DNA of 64,000 nucleotides. It comes from Linyphia triangularis (Eukaryota; Arthropoda; Arachnida; Araneae; Linyphiidae). Made by a program: the position numbers and the translations under genes. The notes beneath the pieces are model-generated. The model did no database searches, was not told the DNA's origin, and worked only from the letters and a program-made list of their open reading frames with translations. The stretch's first letter is position 1; each line of letters begins with the position of its first letter. The stretch covers positions 112,873,280 through 112,937,279 of the forward strand of contig OZ021721.1 of the NCBI GenBank assembly GCA_963978545.1, read 5' to 3'. This document shows positions 10,701 to 25,400 of the stretch, piece by piece.

Positions 10701-13700
10701 TGTCCAATAAACTCATGCAAGGTTTTTTAAAAAAGTGCTTGTGTGCATCTTTTTTCTAAAACCTATATTTATCTAACACAGTTATATTTTATAAATACAG
10801 GTTTTCTTATACCTTTTTACTTCTCTCTTTTACTTTATATTACTCTACAATTACGAGGACTTTATCTTGACACCCTCATGTTTTGGAAATAGTACTTATT
10901 AGAATTAGAATTACTAGAAAGATCTTATTCTTCCTGAATTAATTCCCTAATTCTTATACTTCCCGACATAAAAATTGTAGTATCTAGTTAACTTTTCCAT
11001 CAGGAGTTATTTTTCCTATAATTTATTATTTCTCTATTATTATATTATTATTTTTCTTTTCTAAACTTTCTTCTTCTTTGTTACTTCTCTCTTACCTATC
11101 AATCTAGCAGTGTTCTGCTGCTAAGTTCCAATACTCCCGATGCCAAAGCGTTAAATCCTGCAGTTGTATATTATGTTGACTGTTCTAGCTGGCTTTCGAT
11201 CTTTCACAGTTCAGCTTCTATTGTAGCTATTCTGATTTTTTTGCTATTGTGTGCAAAGAAATTAAAAGCGTATGCAGCAACCATAATCTCATAATTTTTG
11301 CTGAATGGCTATTTTACTTGACATGTTTTTTTTTATAACAGCTAATTGTTTTTAAGGGTGGTTTATTACTATTGCAATTGCTTAGAAAGAAATTTGAAAC
11401 TTTCATTTATCAAATTGGATATGCACTTATCTGAACTATTATTTTACTTCCTTAGATTTGAGTTCTAGTAGTGAGGTCTAGCTTTCCCTCAGATGTAAAT
11501 TCACTGCATATTCAATATTACTAGTTATTTAATTGAGTATGATTTTACAGCATAATTTAATAAGGTTTGATAAAATATACATTTCCATTACTAATAATTT
11601 TTTATAAATTTTTTAAGAAACATTCTCATCCTTCTGTGCATATGAAGTCCAAATTTGGTCAAGAGTATGAGTGTTGGCTACCTGTGGTTGAAGACGATGA
11701 AGTTTCAAAGAAAGAAAGCATTGATAGTGACAAGAATATTGATATTAAAGAGTTATTGAAACCCATACAATCAGGATCATGTTTATTAAAGGTAAGAATT
11801 TCAATATATTTTGTTAGAATTTGATTTTGCGCTTTTATGAATTATTACTATGAAAAACATTGTGATATTTTCTTCTTTTTGTCTGGATTTCTATATGTTA
11901 GCATTAGAAATTCTGACCTAAACAAAATGTTGACCTTTGTGTTAAAAAATTCTAAATCATAAATTTATTACCTAAATAATTTAAATTAAACTTTTAGTGT
12001 AAAATTTAAATAAAAAAAAATGAATTAGTTATACTGTTTCTCTGGCTATTTGACTGATTCGGGGGTACAAGGATGATTCCAACCTGTTCTACTCTCAGCA
12101 ACTGATTCAAATCAGTTGACTTGTGCTGTCTCCCTCAACAGTAAAAGAGGGCCCAGTGATCTAAAAAAAAAAAAAAAAAATGCTTCCTGTGTACACAAAT
12201 GTCATTACCAAAAACTTCCTCCAAGTCTTATTAAGAAGGAAAGCCAGTATTGCCCTACCCATAGACTTAATGTATATTTTTTCAAAGTATTACTTTGAAG
12301 AATTTAAATTTTATAGCACGCATCTATTTAGAAGTAGAAAGTGGAGAGCTGTGGTAGTAAGGGGAAAAGCAACCCTGCCAATGGTGACTCTTTTCCAAAA
12401 TGCGATGTGCTTACACTGTTTGGCACTGTTAGTGGCAAAAATAGTATACTAAAATGAAATGCTTTACTTTTTTTCAACCTCATATCAAATTAAATATGTT
12501 TTTAAGTAGTAGTTTGTCAGATATTGCATTTTGACAGTTTTGTATTACATTAGTTCTATGGAACAGAGAAAACTGATGATCACTCTTTAAAAATGTTATT
12601 TACAGATTTACCTATTTTAATGGGTTAGCACTCTGGCCTCGCACGCCAAAGGTGCCGAGTTCGAATTCTGGGTTAGGCATAGATGTTCGTTGTGGTTCGG
12701 AATCCATATTAAGCGGTGGGTCCCTGCTTGATTAGCCGTCATTGGGCATAAATATAGGTCCTTGAGTATACAAACCAACCAACCTATTTTAATGAATACT
12801 TTGCCAGTCTTTTGCTTGTCTTTTCATTTTCAAAAATGTTTTAAAATTTTTTCTTTCCTCTGTTATTAAAAGTTTATGTTTTTTCAATTCAATTTAGGTA
12901 CAAGATTGGTGGACTTATGAGCTATGTCCTGGTCTTTACATAAAGCAGTTTCATATAGAAGGTAAACATATTTAGTTAGAAAAGTTAAGTGACCATGTTT
13001 GTAATTGAAAAGTAGAAAGTAATATAAATGTAAAAATATACATTCAGTAAAAAAAAAAAAAAAAAAAAAAAATCCTAATATATGTATTAAAATCTATTTT
13101 TTCCTTTATACTATTTAAAAATAATTGTTGAATGTACTTTAGTTTAAAGTAAAGTTCTAATATAAATTGCCTTAAAAGCTAAAAGCTGTATGAAACTCTC
13201 TCTACTTCTGTTTTATTTTATTGCCAGTCATTTTCAATGTATATTTAAATGAAGTTTATGCAGAAAATACTTAGTAGGATATAGTACTACTATATATAGG
13301 GGAGAGTAGGGAGGGATGTGACATTTTTTACAAAACATTTCTTACAAATTATTTTCTACTGTTATTACATTGAAACATTCAGAATAACATCTTGAAACAT
13401 TTTAACACACTTGAAAAACATAAATATGATGCTAATAACTAATATATTATTTTTATAAGCCAATTTAAATTGTAAAAAAAGTGTTCCATTCCTCTCCTAT
13501 GCAAGGGAGGGATTGGACATGTTTGTTAAAATTAAAATTCATGTATAATTTTCACAAATATTATGAAAAAGACAGCGTTTTACTCTTGTACCTAAGGTTA
13601 CCGTGCATTATAAAATTTATTTTACCTAATATTATATTTTTGGATACAAGATTTGGAAAATCCAAATCAAAGGAAAAATTTGCCTGTTCATGACTAGTTC

Positions 13701-16424
13701 CATTGACCATCTTTCATGGATGCAACTTTGCAATAGTGTGTTGTTGGTCAATGTAGGAACAATAAGTTTTTTGAGGGAAAGATTAAGATTAATTTTCCTC
13801 ATAATGGGTATTTGGAAGATCTCTGTATTCTCTTTGCTCTTTACTCAACTAACATAGTGTACAACACATTTCTTGTTTGAAAATTAAACAACAAAATTAT
13901 TTTAACCTATGAGTTACCTTTCTCCAATCTATCTCTTGTATATTTTTAGGCACATTAATTTACATTAATATCAATATTGTTATTGGCGATGTCATGGTCA
14001 GATATAAATGATTCCCCATTTATTGACTTATCACCTGAGACTTCCTATTTCCTGCATTCTTGTGATTGTTTGCCCTACTTACTTATCTTGAATAGTTTAT
14101 TTGATTTCTTACACAATTCAATTCCAAAAAAGACTGGGGTTAATCAGAAAGTTCTGTCCGTTTTTAGAATAAAGCAAAATAATAAATTTTTCACACCTTG
14201 AACAAACTTTATTGAATAATATAATTGCCATCATTATTTATAACTTTTTTCCAGAATGATAGCAATATGTATAATCCATTTTTAAAAATGCTTTATCCCT
14301 AAAGGCGAAAAATGGAACTGCTGTGTAAAAATTTGTATAAGGACAGAAACAAGTGATAATCAGAGGGTGCTAGTTCCAGGGAGTATGGTGGATGTGACAG
14401 AATTTCCCAGTCTAGCTCTGCGAGTGTTTGATGAGTCTCCAAAGCAGTATGTGGCCTGCCATTATCATGAATCAGTATGATGTCCTTCCTTTTGAACATT
14501 GCCGGCCTCCTTTCTTAGAGTACTGTTTTTAAATTGTGTAATTGCTGACAGTACCTCTCCAAATTTTACTTTTCGTTCGGTTTCAATTGATCAAAATGTA
14601 TTGATCCTTGAATGTCTCACTATATATACTACATTCTCTTACTCAGACTCAACTTCGGTTTAGGGGTGGAGGGGACAGGTTTTCTGGGTTCGCAATATGC
14701 CCTTTTCCTTATGATGTTTTCATAAGTAATCCATTTTTCAGCTCCAGTTATCATTCAGTCCAAGAAGGGTTTGATTTTGTTCCTTGCAAGCAGAGATGTG
14801 CATATGATGACTCGCTCATTCAAATTCTTCTCTCTTAACTCATGTGGCACCCATCTCGAATATTTCCACTCAAATCCTAGTTTCCAAATATGGTCCGAAA
14901 TGGTTTGTTGAACTGAATAAAGCCTTTTTGCAATCTTCGATGTTGTCAAAAAATGATTTTGCTCTAACATGATCTTGACAATATATTCGTCGATCAAAGA
15001 TGGTTGCCTCGAGTATGGCTTATCAGAAAGGTCGAAATCACCTGCTTGAAATATTTCAAACTATCTTCTACATGTTCTATCTGAAAGGTACCTTCACCAA
15101 ACACTTTCAATAAATTTCTACTCACTTCTGTAGCAATTCTTCCTTATTGGAATTTGCACAAAATACAATGGCGTAAATGAACTTTATCATTAGCCATGGG
15201 TACATGATCCGCGTCTCACTTAATACTATTATGACTCATCTTGGTTTTACTTGGTTCAGTATGTATACATAAAAAAGTGATCAAAAGAGAGAGCAAAATA
15301 CGCATCAAATGCATATGCACATACTTGCTGAAACTTGTTGTAACCGGAACAGAAAGAACTTTCCAGCACACCCAATACTACAAAATATGTATCGTAAGCA
15401 TAATTATTTGACTGGAGGTATCATAGAGAAACTTAAAGCATGTCCCTTCCCTCCTAGAGTCATGGTGTCCCATTCCCCCCATACATAATGTTTCAATAAA
15501 ATAGCTTAGTGATTGAAACATGCTGATTTTAGACTTACACTAACTGTTGATTTATAAAATACAATTATTGAGCTTACAAAACATTAAGAACAATTATGTT
15601 ACCAACAATGAATGAGATTGAAACCTTATTGAAAATGTAAGTATTTATTTACTTTCGGTGTTTAAAAATAGCCTTTTTGTCTTATAAACTCAAATAAACC
15701 TGCAACTAAAATGTTTAATATGTTATTATGCTTTCTCTAAATAGTGCAAGAGTCGGAAATGAAATATAATGTTTCTTAGACTTAATTGCTGGTGTCCCAT
15801 CCTTCCATACTCTCTCCTAGTGTTTTCAAAGTACAGTGCTAGAGTTTTTAAGTACATTATTTGAGTTATTTATAAATGCAGCATATGTTTTTTGACAATT
15901 TAGAGAATAATTAAAAAAGTGTACTTTTTTATTTCAGTGCATTGTCTTAGTTTTGGTATTTACAATTTTCTTTCAATTGAATACTTGCTGATTAAGAAGC
16001 AAGCTAGTTGTAATTGAGTGTATGTTTCTGAGTAAAAAAAATTAATAGAAAATAACAATCCAAATTGTATCTTAAAATATAGAAGATATAACCACTTTTT
16101 TCCCCCCTTAATACACAAATGCAAATTTTAGCTGCTGCTTTTGACTTGAAGCAAAGATTTTGCTGTATATTCCTGTATTGAGTCATTAGAAATCTAAAAC
16201 ATTCATGTGACTAAATACTTAGTGCTCTAACTGATAAATATGCATTATTTTATTTTGTTATATTATTCTGTATTTGCCTTTAGTTTTTATTATTTTTAGT
16301 GAAAAAAAAAAAAACTACTTATTCCATAGCTAACATACTCCTATTATTCTGTAAGACATTGCTCCAAATATTATTGGCATTTCTTTGAATGCCGAATATT
16401 TTGATGGTTTGTATGTAGCTCAAA

Positions 16425-16490
<66 letters not shown>

Positions 16491-19400
16491 TATTTTAAAT
16501 ATTTAATTCATTTCCTCAGATGGTCACATTTTGGGACAAGTGATCACACTTGGCATTTATGAATCTGATTATGATTGGACAAATGAAACAAATCAAGTAG
16601 AGTATTAAGTTTTTATTCAAATATCATACATTTACCCTTCTTCGAATTTCATTATTCTACTCAAATCTTTGCAACATTGCACGATTTTTTTTATAGGAAA
16701 AGTTTAAACATGTTACTCAACCTTACCACTCACAATTGTATGTTAATGGGACGAAATGTGATCTAACTGGTCAACCACGCAATGCTGAAATTCGAGTAAG
16801 GCAATTTTACATATTTTAAATAATTACTTTTGGTTAAGAATTTATGTCTCATTATAAATGTTTTGAAATATATATACTTTTGTTTGCTAAGTAAGCATAT
16901 TGGCTTGTGGATTGCTAAAATAATATAGAAATTAGAATGAAATAAAAGATTATATTAAGAAAGATAATATCATAAAAAAAGGTTTAAAATTTATCAATGT
17001 TAATTCTTTTAAGAAGGTAGAGTAAATAAGTAAGGTATTACTAAAAATTAACAAAAATGCTCATTATTACTAACCCAGTCAGAGTGACCACAAAAACCTG
17101 GAAATCAGAGAAATGTCAGGGAGCTTTTTGATTCTGGAAAAATCAGAGAAATGTCAGGGAATTTTTAAAAAATTTCTCTAAAATCAGGGACATTTTCTTT
17201 GTTCTGAAGGTACCTTTCCCCGTTCATCTGTATTTTGGTGCCATTTACCCGCAGAATTGTTGTGGTAATCTTCAGAAGTTTAATGTTACAGAATAATGTA
17301 AACTTTTCATTACTGCTAAAACTATTTTTAAAATTTACCATGTTATCTCTTTAGCATGCATGTTCTATTTGATCAGCATGTCTACACATCTGGAGAAGTT
17401 GAGGAAATTAAAAAAAAAAATTAAAAAAAAAAAAAAAATGATTGCTGTAAAATCAGGGAATTTCTTTGAAATCTATCAGGGAAATCAGGGAATTATCATT
17501 TAACTTTTTTTCCTGCATTTTGTGGCCAACCTGTCAGTGCACTATTTGTCTTTTTATATTTTCTGTCTTTACAAATTTTCACTAAGGCTGGTGAAGTCTA
17601 GCTTTTCCCATGGTGCTTTGCAATCCTTATGACTAAAAATTATTTTTTAGATTTAAAATTCAAGTTTTTAGACATTATTAGTGAGACGTTGTTTAAAATT
17701 ATGTTTTAAGAAAAGCCACCTATAAAATCAAATGGATCACTAAAAACTCTTAAAGTACTTGAAGAGAATTGCTTCCTAAATTTAAAGATTTTGCGAAAAC
17801 AATTATATATATTTCGAAAATAGTAAGTGCAATACTCTCAGTTAATTATAAACACCACTTACCTTCAACATCTGCCTCTTTTTGTAACTTGGTGTGTTTC
17901 AAATTTGTAATCAGGTTCTTGCCATCTGTTCTTCAAATCTGCTATGTAACACTTGCCACAACACAAAACCTCAAAGTTTTATCATCAAAGATAGTGTTTG
18001 CCACACCAGTTTGTGACATTGAAACTTAGAAAGATAGGATGACTGATGCTGTGTCAAATGTTACTGAGCGAATATTAAGGTACAGATGGCAAGAACTTGA
18101 CTATGAATCTGGCATTCTTTGAACAACAAAAATTGTGTATGGGTCATTCTCCAAAACTGGGCACTTTTTAATGTCATGTTTTTAAAAAAAAAAAAAAAAA
18201 AAAAAAATTATATATTTTATTTTTTTAAATAATCCTTACATGGTTCTTAATATATTCTAGCTCATAGCCAAAATCGCTGACAAATATTTTTGAAGAAAAA
18301 AATTATTAATGTTTTCATTGCCTACGGAGTTGAGAGATTGAGACACGGAGTTGACAGTGAGCGGAATATTGTTGAATTTTAGGAAAGAATTATAAAACTA
18401 AGTATTTTTCTACTTCACTTTCAGTAGAACCAAAATGCCAAGATACAATCATAAACCAAGGTTTAATAAACAAATGTTACAGTACTGTTTATACATAAAA
18501 TATATCTTTAATTAGACAATATACACTTTTAACATTGAAATGAAAAACATTCTTTTAAAGAAGTTTACTTGACATTATGAAACATGCATATATAATTTCT
18601 ATAATGAATTACGACTGTATGGATGTTCACTTGTTGGCATGAGACACTGAAAGGAAATGCTTGAATTTTACTTAGCGTTTCTGATTGTAAGGCATGAACC
18701 AGTTCAGCAGCAGAACAGTTAGCCCGTTGCCTAAGACACCCAAACTCAGTTCAGGCAACGCAAATGCGTTTCCAAATATATTCCACAGGCATAGGGTTAA
18801 TCTGATCTTTAAACTTTTTATGAACCGTTTTCGGAGTACCTTTGACTATAATGTCTACTTTTTTTAAAAATCCATGTCTCATACGACACTGTGTCACCTT
18901 TTGAATAATCCAATAAATGTATTTTTCTATTTTTGCATTCTTTACAATTCCTCTCTAAACAATCTTCAATATTGTCTTTATTACAGAACAAACTTTTCTA
19001 CAGCTCAGCTGGGGTACTCTCCGAAATAATCTTTATCTGTTTTAATTTCATCAACATAAGTGTCATGAAGCTGACAACGAGTTTCTTAGGCATATTTTCT
19101 TCTAAACACACCAAAATGGTCAAAGTTTACAAAATGTAGAGTTAATGTATGTAATATTGCATACACTAGCTGGAGAAAGCCTTGTGAATGTTTTGCTAAC
19201 TGTTGTTCAAGTACCTTTTATGTTTCTTCACTCCTTTTTTGGGGTTATAGTATCTTTCTTTCCAAGTCATAAAGTGCTGCAAGAATCATATTTCAAAAAA
19301 TTCTGAATATCTTGTTTAATCTGTACCAAATTTGCTTGAATCATGGTTTTTTCTTTAACATCTCTACTTTTGAGATTTTTGAATATTTATTTTAACTTCA

Positions 19401-22400
19401 TTGAGGAACTTATAATTTTTCCAGCTATGCAACAGAAAAATGATTTCCTAGATTCTTTCTTATTGCATGTTTTCTGAAAATTATCAGTCAATTTGCAAAT
19501 TAATGCTTCACTAAAAACTAATCTTTTTGTAAGAGAAGATACCTTCAAACCTTTTGTCAATTTCTTGAGTTCAGTATTTGGTGTTTCATCTTTTCTTATG
19601 TTTTCCCCTCCTTTTCATTATATTATCTACTTTTTATATTCTTGTAAGCTTCTGCCTTAACTTTTTTTACTTTTTTCTGACCAATTTCTTTATTAAATTT
19701 TGTGGAAGACTAGGTTTCTGTAGATTTTTCAGAACTTGCACACAGTGATAATGGTGAATTGTTTTGATGTTCTATAGGTTCATTTAGAACTACAGATATT
19801 CCAGGATTAGAAGAGTTATTCAGACTTAATACAGAGTGGCCACAGAACCGGGAAAATCTGGAAATCAGGGAAATGTCAGGGAGCTTTCTGATTCTGGAAA
19901 AAACCAGGGAAATGTCAGGGAACTTTTTAAAATTTCCTGAAAATCAGGGAAATTTTGTATTCTTTAAGGTACGTTCCTCCATAGTTTGGCGCTATTTACT
20001 TGGAGATTTGCAGTTGTAAACCATTAGAAGTTTAATGTTACGGAATAATTTAAACTTTTTTTACCAGCAAAACTATTTTTTTAAAAAATTGCATATTATC
20101 TCTTTAGAATACATGATCTATTTGATCAGGTTGTCTAGACATCTAGAAAACCTAAGAAAATTGGGAACATTTGGAAAAAAGTTTGCCCTAAAATCAGGGA
20201 ATTTTGTAGAAATCTGTCCGGGAAATCAGGGAATTATCAGGGAACTTTTTTTCCTGAATTTTGTGGTCACCCTGTAATATGTTCATTAACTTTTCATTTG
20301 GCTGCACAGTATTTCTTTGAACATGCTTTCCAACTTTTTTGCTTAGCTCTTTGCTCCTGGGCTGGAGCAATTTCAATAGATTTTATTTTACCTATTTCTT
20401 TTTAAACATGGTATTGTTCAAGTTCTTTTTTCTTTGCTTCTTCATATAACTCTGGGTCATTTTTAATATGCTCAAGTCTTTTTCTCTTGCATTCTTTGTT
20501 TTGTTTTTACCTCTCTAACTTGTATTTCTTAGATTCTTTCTTGGTTTAAGCCACAATTAAAATTTCGAAAATGCATATTAAATTGGTTAAAAGGTATAAA
20601 AAAATTTCTTTGCTACCATTTATGTATCGTAACTTCATTTTTTTTGTACATTTATCATAACATTAACAACTACTCTACTCTGAGGTTAAAATAAAATAAG
20701 ACTATTACTAGCCACATTTCTATCCACTATTATGGTTGCATTTTTTAAAAAAAAGTTTAAACATTCAACGCAGCTATACCACCATAATCATCCATTGTCA
20801 CCGAGTTTAGGCCTATTTATATGTATGGAACTTAGTATTTTTAAAAACTTATTTATTGAGGAAATATGCTAAATATCATATAATGATGGACACAAAATTT
20901 GCATAAACTTAATTTATACATTAAAACATGAGAAGTAGATGTCAATAAATATGTGCTTATAAAAATATATTTATTAGAAAAGAATTAGTATTCAGTTGTT
21001 AGGCCTAGAATATACTCCATGGACAAAGCATCAACTCCATGGGCGAAGTTGTTCACGTGGTGCCCACGGAGATGATGCCCATTGAGTTGATGAAATCACA
21101 TTTTGAGTGTAAGTTGAAGCATAGTTTTAATGTTATAAAAAGGTGTTCAGGTATTTGATGCCTTTTTATCATGTACTTCTAATATGATATAAAAAACAGG
21201 CAACAGTTTACATTTTATAGGTTTTGTATAAGCCATGGAGTTGACAACCTATAAACATACTCCCCTAGAATTGAGAATGTCTTCTTTTTCTGTGTACAAA
21301 CAAAGCTCATTCAGATCTGTGCACAATGTAGATACATACAAAATGTCTGTCTCTCTTTAATAATACTAGACAAAAATGAGCAATATTGCCATATGTAAAG
21401 AATTTTAGAAAAATATCTCTGTCCATGGACATGATGCTAAAACCTGGTTGCAAACTTAAGATAGCCAAAACTTTATAAATTTACAATATTTGTTATAACT
21501 TCAATACATAAAACTATTTTTTCAGAGTATATTAATTTAGTTTTACTTAAATAAAAGATAACATTTCATGTAGTTTTAATAATATGACTACTTATTTACG
21601 TAAACTATGGACTGGTTGCAGTCCACGGAGTTGATTTTCTTCCCATATTTTGAATTATATCCCACAAAATCAATTTTAAATTTCAGGTTACTAATTAGTA
21701 CCCATTTAAAACCACATAATACAATTTTTTAAATAGATATTTTGTTAATGGAATAGTTAATCTCGAGTTTCAAGAAAGTGCCCGAATTTGGAGAATGACC
21801 CATATAACAAAGTTTACTAAGGTAATTTGTTTTCTCATAAACTCTAGGATTGTACTTGTTATTTCCAAAAATACCAGTATAATATTTGTGCAAAATCTTT
21901 TTTTTAAAATTCAATAAAACTTTATGCTCATCTTATATACGTCTCTTAACTATTCACATAACCCGACATTGTATTCTAGAATGCATAAATGACCTAGTTT
22001 TGCATTTATTTGATTTAATAAAAAATTCTACATCTGTCAGAATGCAGTTTAGACCCTCCCCATCAACAACACCTTCCATATGCATTACAAGTAGACAGCA
22101 TTTTAATCACTTCCAAATCTCCCAGTTGCAATTCATCAATATTCCCTGTTCTCTAGTCTGCTAAGTCAAATTCACTCCTTTTTTTAAGATACTCAAAAGG
22201 TTACCTTTTAACTTTCGAACAGTAATGAATAATACTTTTTACGGGATAGGTACTATACTTGATCAGGGCTTATGCAAGTGGGATTCTGTGCTTAACCAAC
22301 ATGATGAATATGCCTGAATAAATATGCCACACAACTATGGAAACCCAATTAAAATGGACACTTGCGTTTACTTGCAAGACTTTGAAAGTCTGTTCTCTGT

Positions 22401-25400
22401 CATGGTTCTTTATCATGACAATTGCAACTTGCTTTTTTTTTTGGCTACATATATATTCATTATGAAGTCATGGTCATTGTTACCACATAATTATTACTTG
22501 GAGAGAATTTGTATTTTTTGTTGACTTTTTCTTATTCCACAACCTTATACGAGAAAAGTTAACAAATCATAGATATCTATAACATTGACCTTGCAAAAAC
22601 AAATTATGAAGCCAAACTAACACATTTTGTTTGGAAAAACTCTTTCCAAGGAGTAGTATAATTAGTTTTAGTAAATCAATTGGACTAAATTTAATTCTTG
22701 CTTTTCAAATTTACTAGTCGTGTGTCAGTTGTTAGACTCCCTTGTGTTTTCTCAGTTTTCTCCCTTTTGAGTCACAAGTTCAGGGCAGTTTCCCTTGAAA
22801 AACCTCCAGGCATTTCCACTCCACACATATATTTACCTAACAATGTTCCAGTATATATATATAGATATATATAGCTCTTCATATAGCTCTTACACCAGCA
22901 TTCCCATTACAACAAATCAGGGTATACTATACTGTAGCCAATTGTCATCCAGAAATTCCAGAAATTTTTATCAATGTTGATTTAATTTTAGGTTTGCAAA
23001 CATTTTAACTAATATCACTACCACTTGTATTCAGGTTTAGTATTTCTAATTCAAAATCTAGAGGACATGAATATCTGGGCTAACATCACCAACACATATT
23101 CAGGAAGTTGAATTTCTTTTAACATATGCACCTTATGAACAGATAAATTGTTATTGTGTTTTGTATAAATAAGCAGGCATTTTACAACAGAATCTTTCAA
23201 TCCATTATTACTTAGATACTAAAAAAATAATTTAAATGACTTATAACTTTCTTGATGAAACAGATCTACATTATTGCAAATACAACGGCAATTGATGTGT
23301 AGTTTAAAAAATTAGCCATTCTGGGCATGCAGGCAAACATTGTGCTTTACATGTATGATCATTTGAAATTTCGTGAATTTCCTATAAACAATATAAAACC
23401 TTCATTTTGCAAATAAGAAGAATATATCATTAAAATGCACATAATATCATGCCATTTTTTATTTAATTTAGATGTTCTGTGAGCCTGATGCGGGAGATTA
23501 CATATATCGTGTGGATGAACATGAAACTTGCAGCTATATAATTACAATTCATACATCCCGAATTTGCTCTTACCCGCCATTGAAACCTGTACCAGCTAAG
23601 AAAGCACACACTATTCCATGTCATCCTGTTCTAAGTGAAGAGCAATATAATAAGTATACACAAAAGTTAAATGGTAGGTGATGTTGTTTATTTAATGTTT
23701 TTGAAAATATGTGTTTCATATATAAAGAATAAAACACTTACATAAAACATAATTCATCTAAGATCCAAAACAGTGCTTCAAACAAACCCACTTCACCAAA
23801 AAAAGTCGTTAATGTATGACCTGGTATATTACTGTTAAGAATATGAATGTAATGATTTATGAGTTGGCATTATTGAAAATGCAATTTTTCTGTAAATACA
23901 GTTCTAAAATTAATCATTTGGATTTTTCTTAATTTCTGTGTTACTTTGTCTTTCAATTTATACAAATTAATGCATCTTTTTTGCATGAACATATTTTCTT
24001 GAATATCCCAGGTAGCACGTTCATATGGGCCCACATGGGTTAGTGGTGGGTTAACCATACGGTCCCCAATGGGCAGCCCATATAGACCTCGCGTAGATTT
24101 GGGTACATGAGTCTATGCAGGCCCACATGGGGTTTTCCACAAGGGCCCACACAACTAACCCATATCAGTCCATGTCGACTCACCTAGTTGGAATAAGATG
24201 GAAATTCTATATGGATCCAGATAAGCAGTCCATATTAGTCCATGTAGTTTTTTCATGTGGGGCCTGCATGGATTCACCCATATTAATCTGTTTTATTTTA
24301 GAGGCTATTTTAAATATTTAGATCCAATGACAACCGTCCTTACAACCAAAACAATTAGAACCAGATTTTTTTATACACTTTATAAGAGAACAATAAGTTT
24401 ATAGTTAACAATATATTTTTTATGCTTAACAATTTTTTTTAATGCATAAAACTTTTTCTCAATTCCAACTTAAATACAATAGTTAACACATATTTGAAGT
24501 ACCCAAACCCAACAGTTAGGAACTGAAATTTAAGTGTCTTTAAGTGCAAATCGGATACATTTTTTTTTATATTAAAAAAAATGTTTTTTAGTCACTAATA
24601 GCCTGGTAAAATTTTATCTGTATATTTATCTGCTTTATTGTATTTTGGACACTATTTTTCAAACTTAGATCTTATGCTACAATCAAAACAATTATAATCA
24701 GATTTGATATGATTTCTTATACATTTTTTAAAAGAATAAAATGTTTTCAGTTAATGGTATAGTTTATTCTTTAACAATTCTTTTTAATGCATAAAACTTA
24801 ATTTTTCTGCATTTGAACTTAAATGTCAAAATATTTCATACATTTAAAAGTGCCTAAAATAAGTAGGAACTACAATATAAGTAAGGAGTTTGTCGAAAAT
24901 GCCCCAAATCAGCTAAGTTTTAGAAAAACTGTTTTTTTAAAAAAAAAACCTAACATGATGAAATTTGTTTTCTTATCCCCTATGAGGTAAACTGCTGGAA
25001 AGAAAAGCAATATACGTAGTATATACATTAAAAAAATTAGATAACAGTGTGAAACAATTTATTGATCTTTATTTAAAAGCTTCTCCTCAACCCAATCACA
25101 AGCATTAATGTTTATCTTCTTCAAAATGTCTGCTGTTGTAGCATCTCTGTAGGACATCTTGACTGAAAGTAAACAAATAGATATGTTTAAAGATTGTCTG
25201 ACATTTTAACTAAATCTTAAATGTATAAACAGTAATTTATTTATAAATTACACAGCAACAGTTGCCACTTTTTAACTTGCTACATAGTTGACTTAATGTG
25301 CAATATGGAACACATTTACAAAACTTAAGAACCTCAGTCATTTACCTTCATTTGAATAATTGTTTATTGTTGAAGGGATTCAAGTCAATTTTTTGAATTG

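Larger units (their letters stand above)
13299..15818. mobile_element. TIR element with GGGGAGAGTAGGG ends, split by a mariner
   Basis: Left end GGGGAGAGTAGGGAGGGATG and right end (read reversed) AGGAGAGAGTATGGAAGGATG form imperfect inverted repeats. Both are flanked by TA. Subterminal motifs resembling ATGTCCCTTCCCTCC and GTGTCCCATTCCCCCC recur near 15440-15475, and TGTTCCATTCCTCTCC near 13482-13498. Without the nested mariner it is about 1.3 kb and has no recognisable transposase. Confidence 0.6.
18138..21804 (-). mobile_element. 3.7 kb TIR element with ATGGGTCATTCTCC ends
   Basis: Left end TATGGGTCATTCTCCAAAAC and right end (reversed) TATGGGTCATTCTCCAAATT are inverted repeats with TA outside. 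Phrases such as CACGGAGTTGA, CATGGAGTTGA and ATCAACTCCATGG recur inside in both orientations (18350, 21025, 21235, 21630). The minus strand carries a decayed transposon protein. A CAGRGTGGCCAC element is nested at 19832-20274. Superfamily not assigned. Confidence 0.7.
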
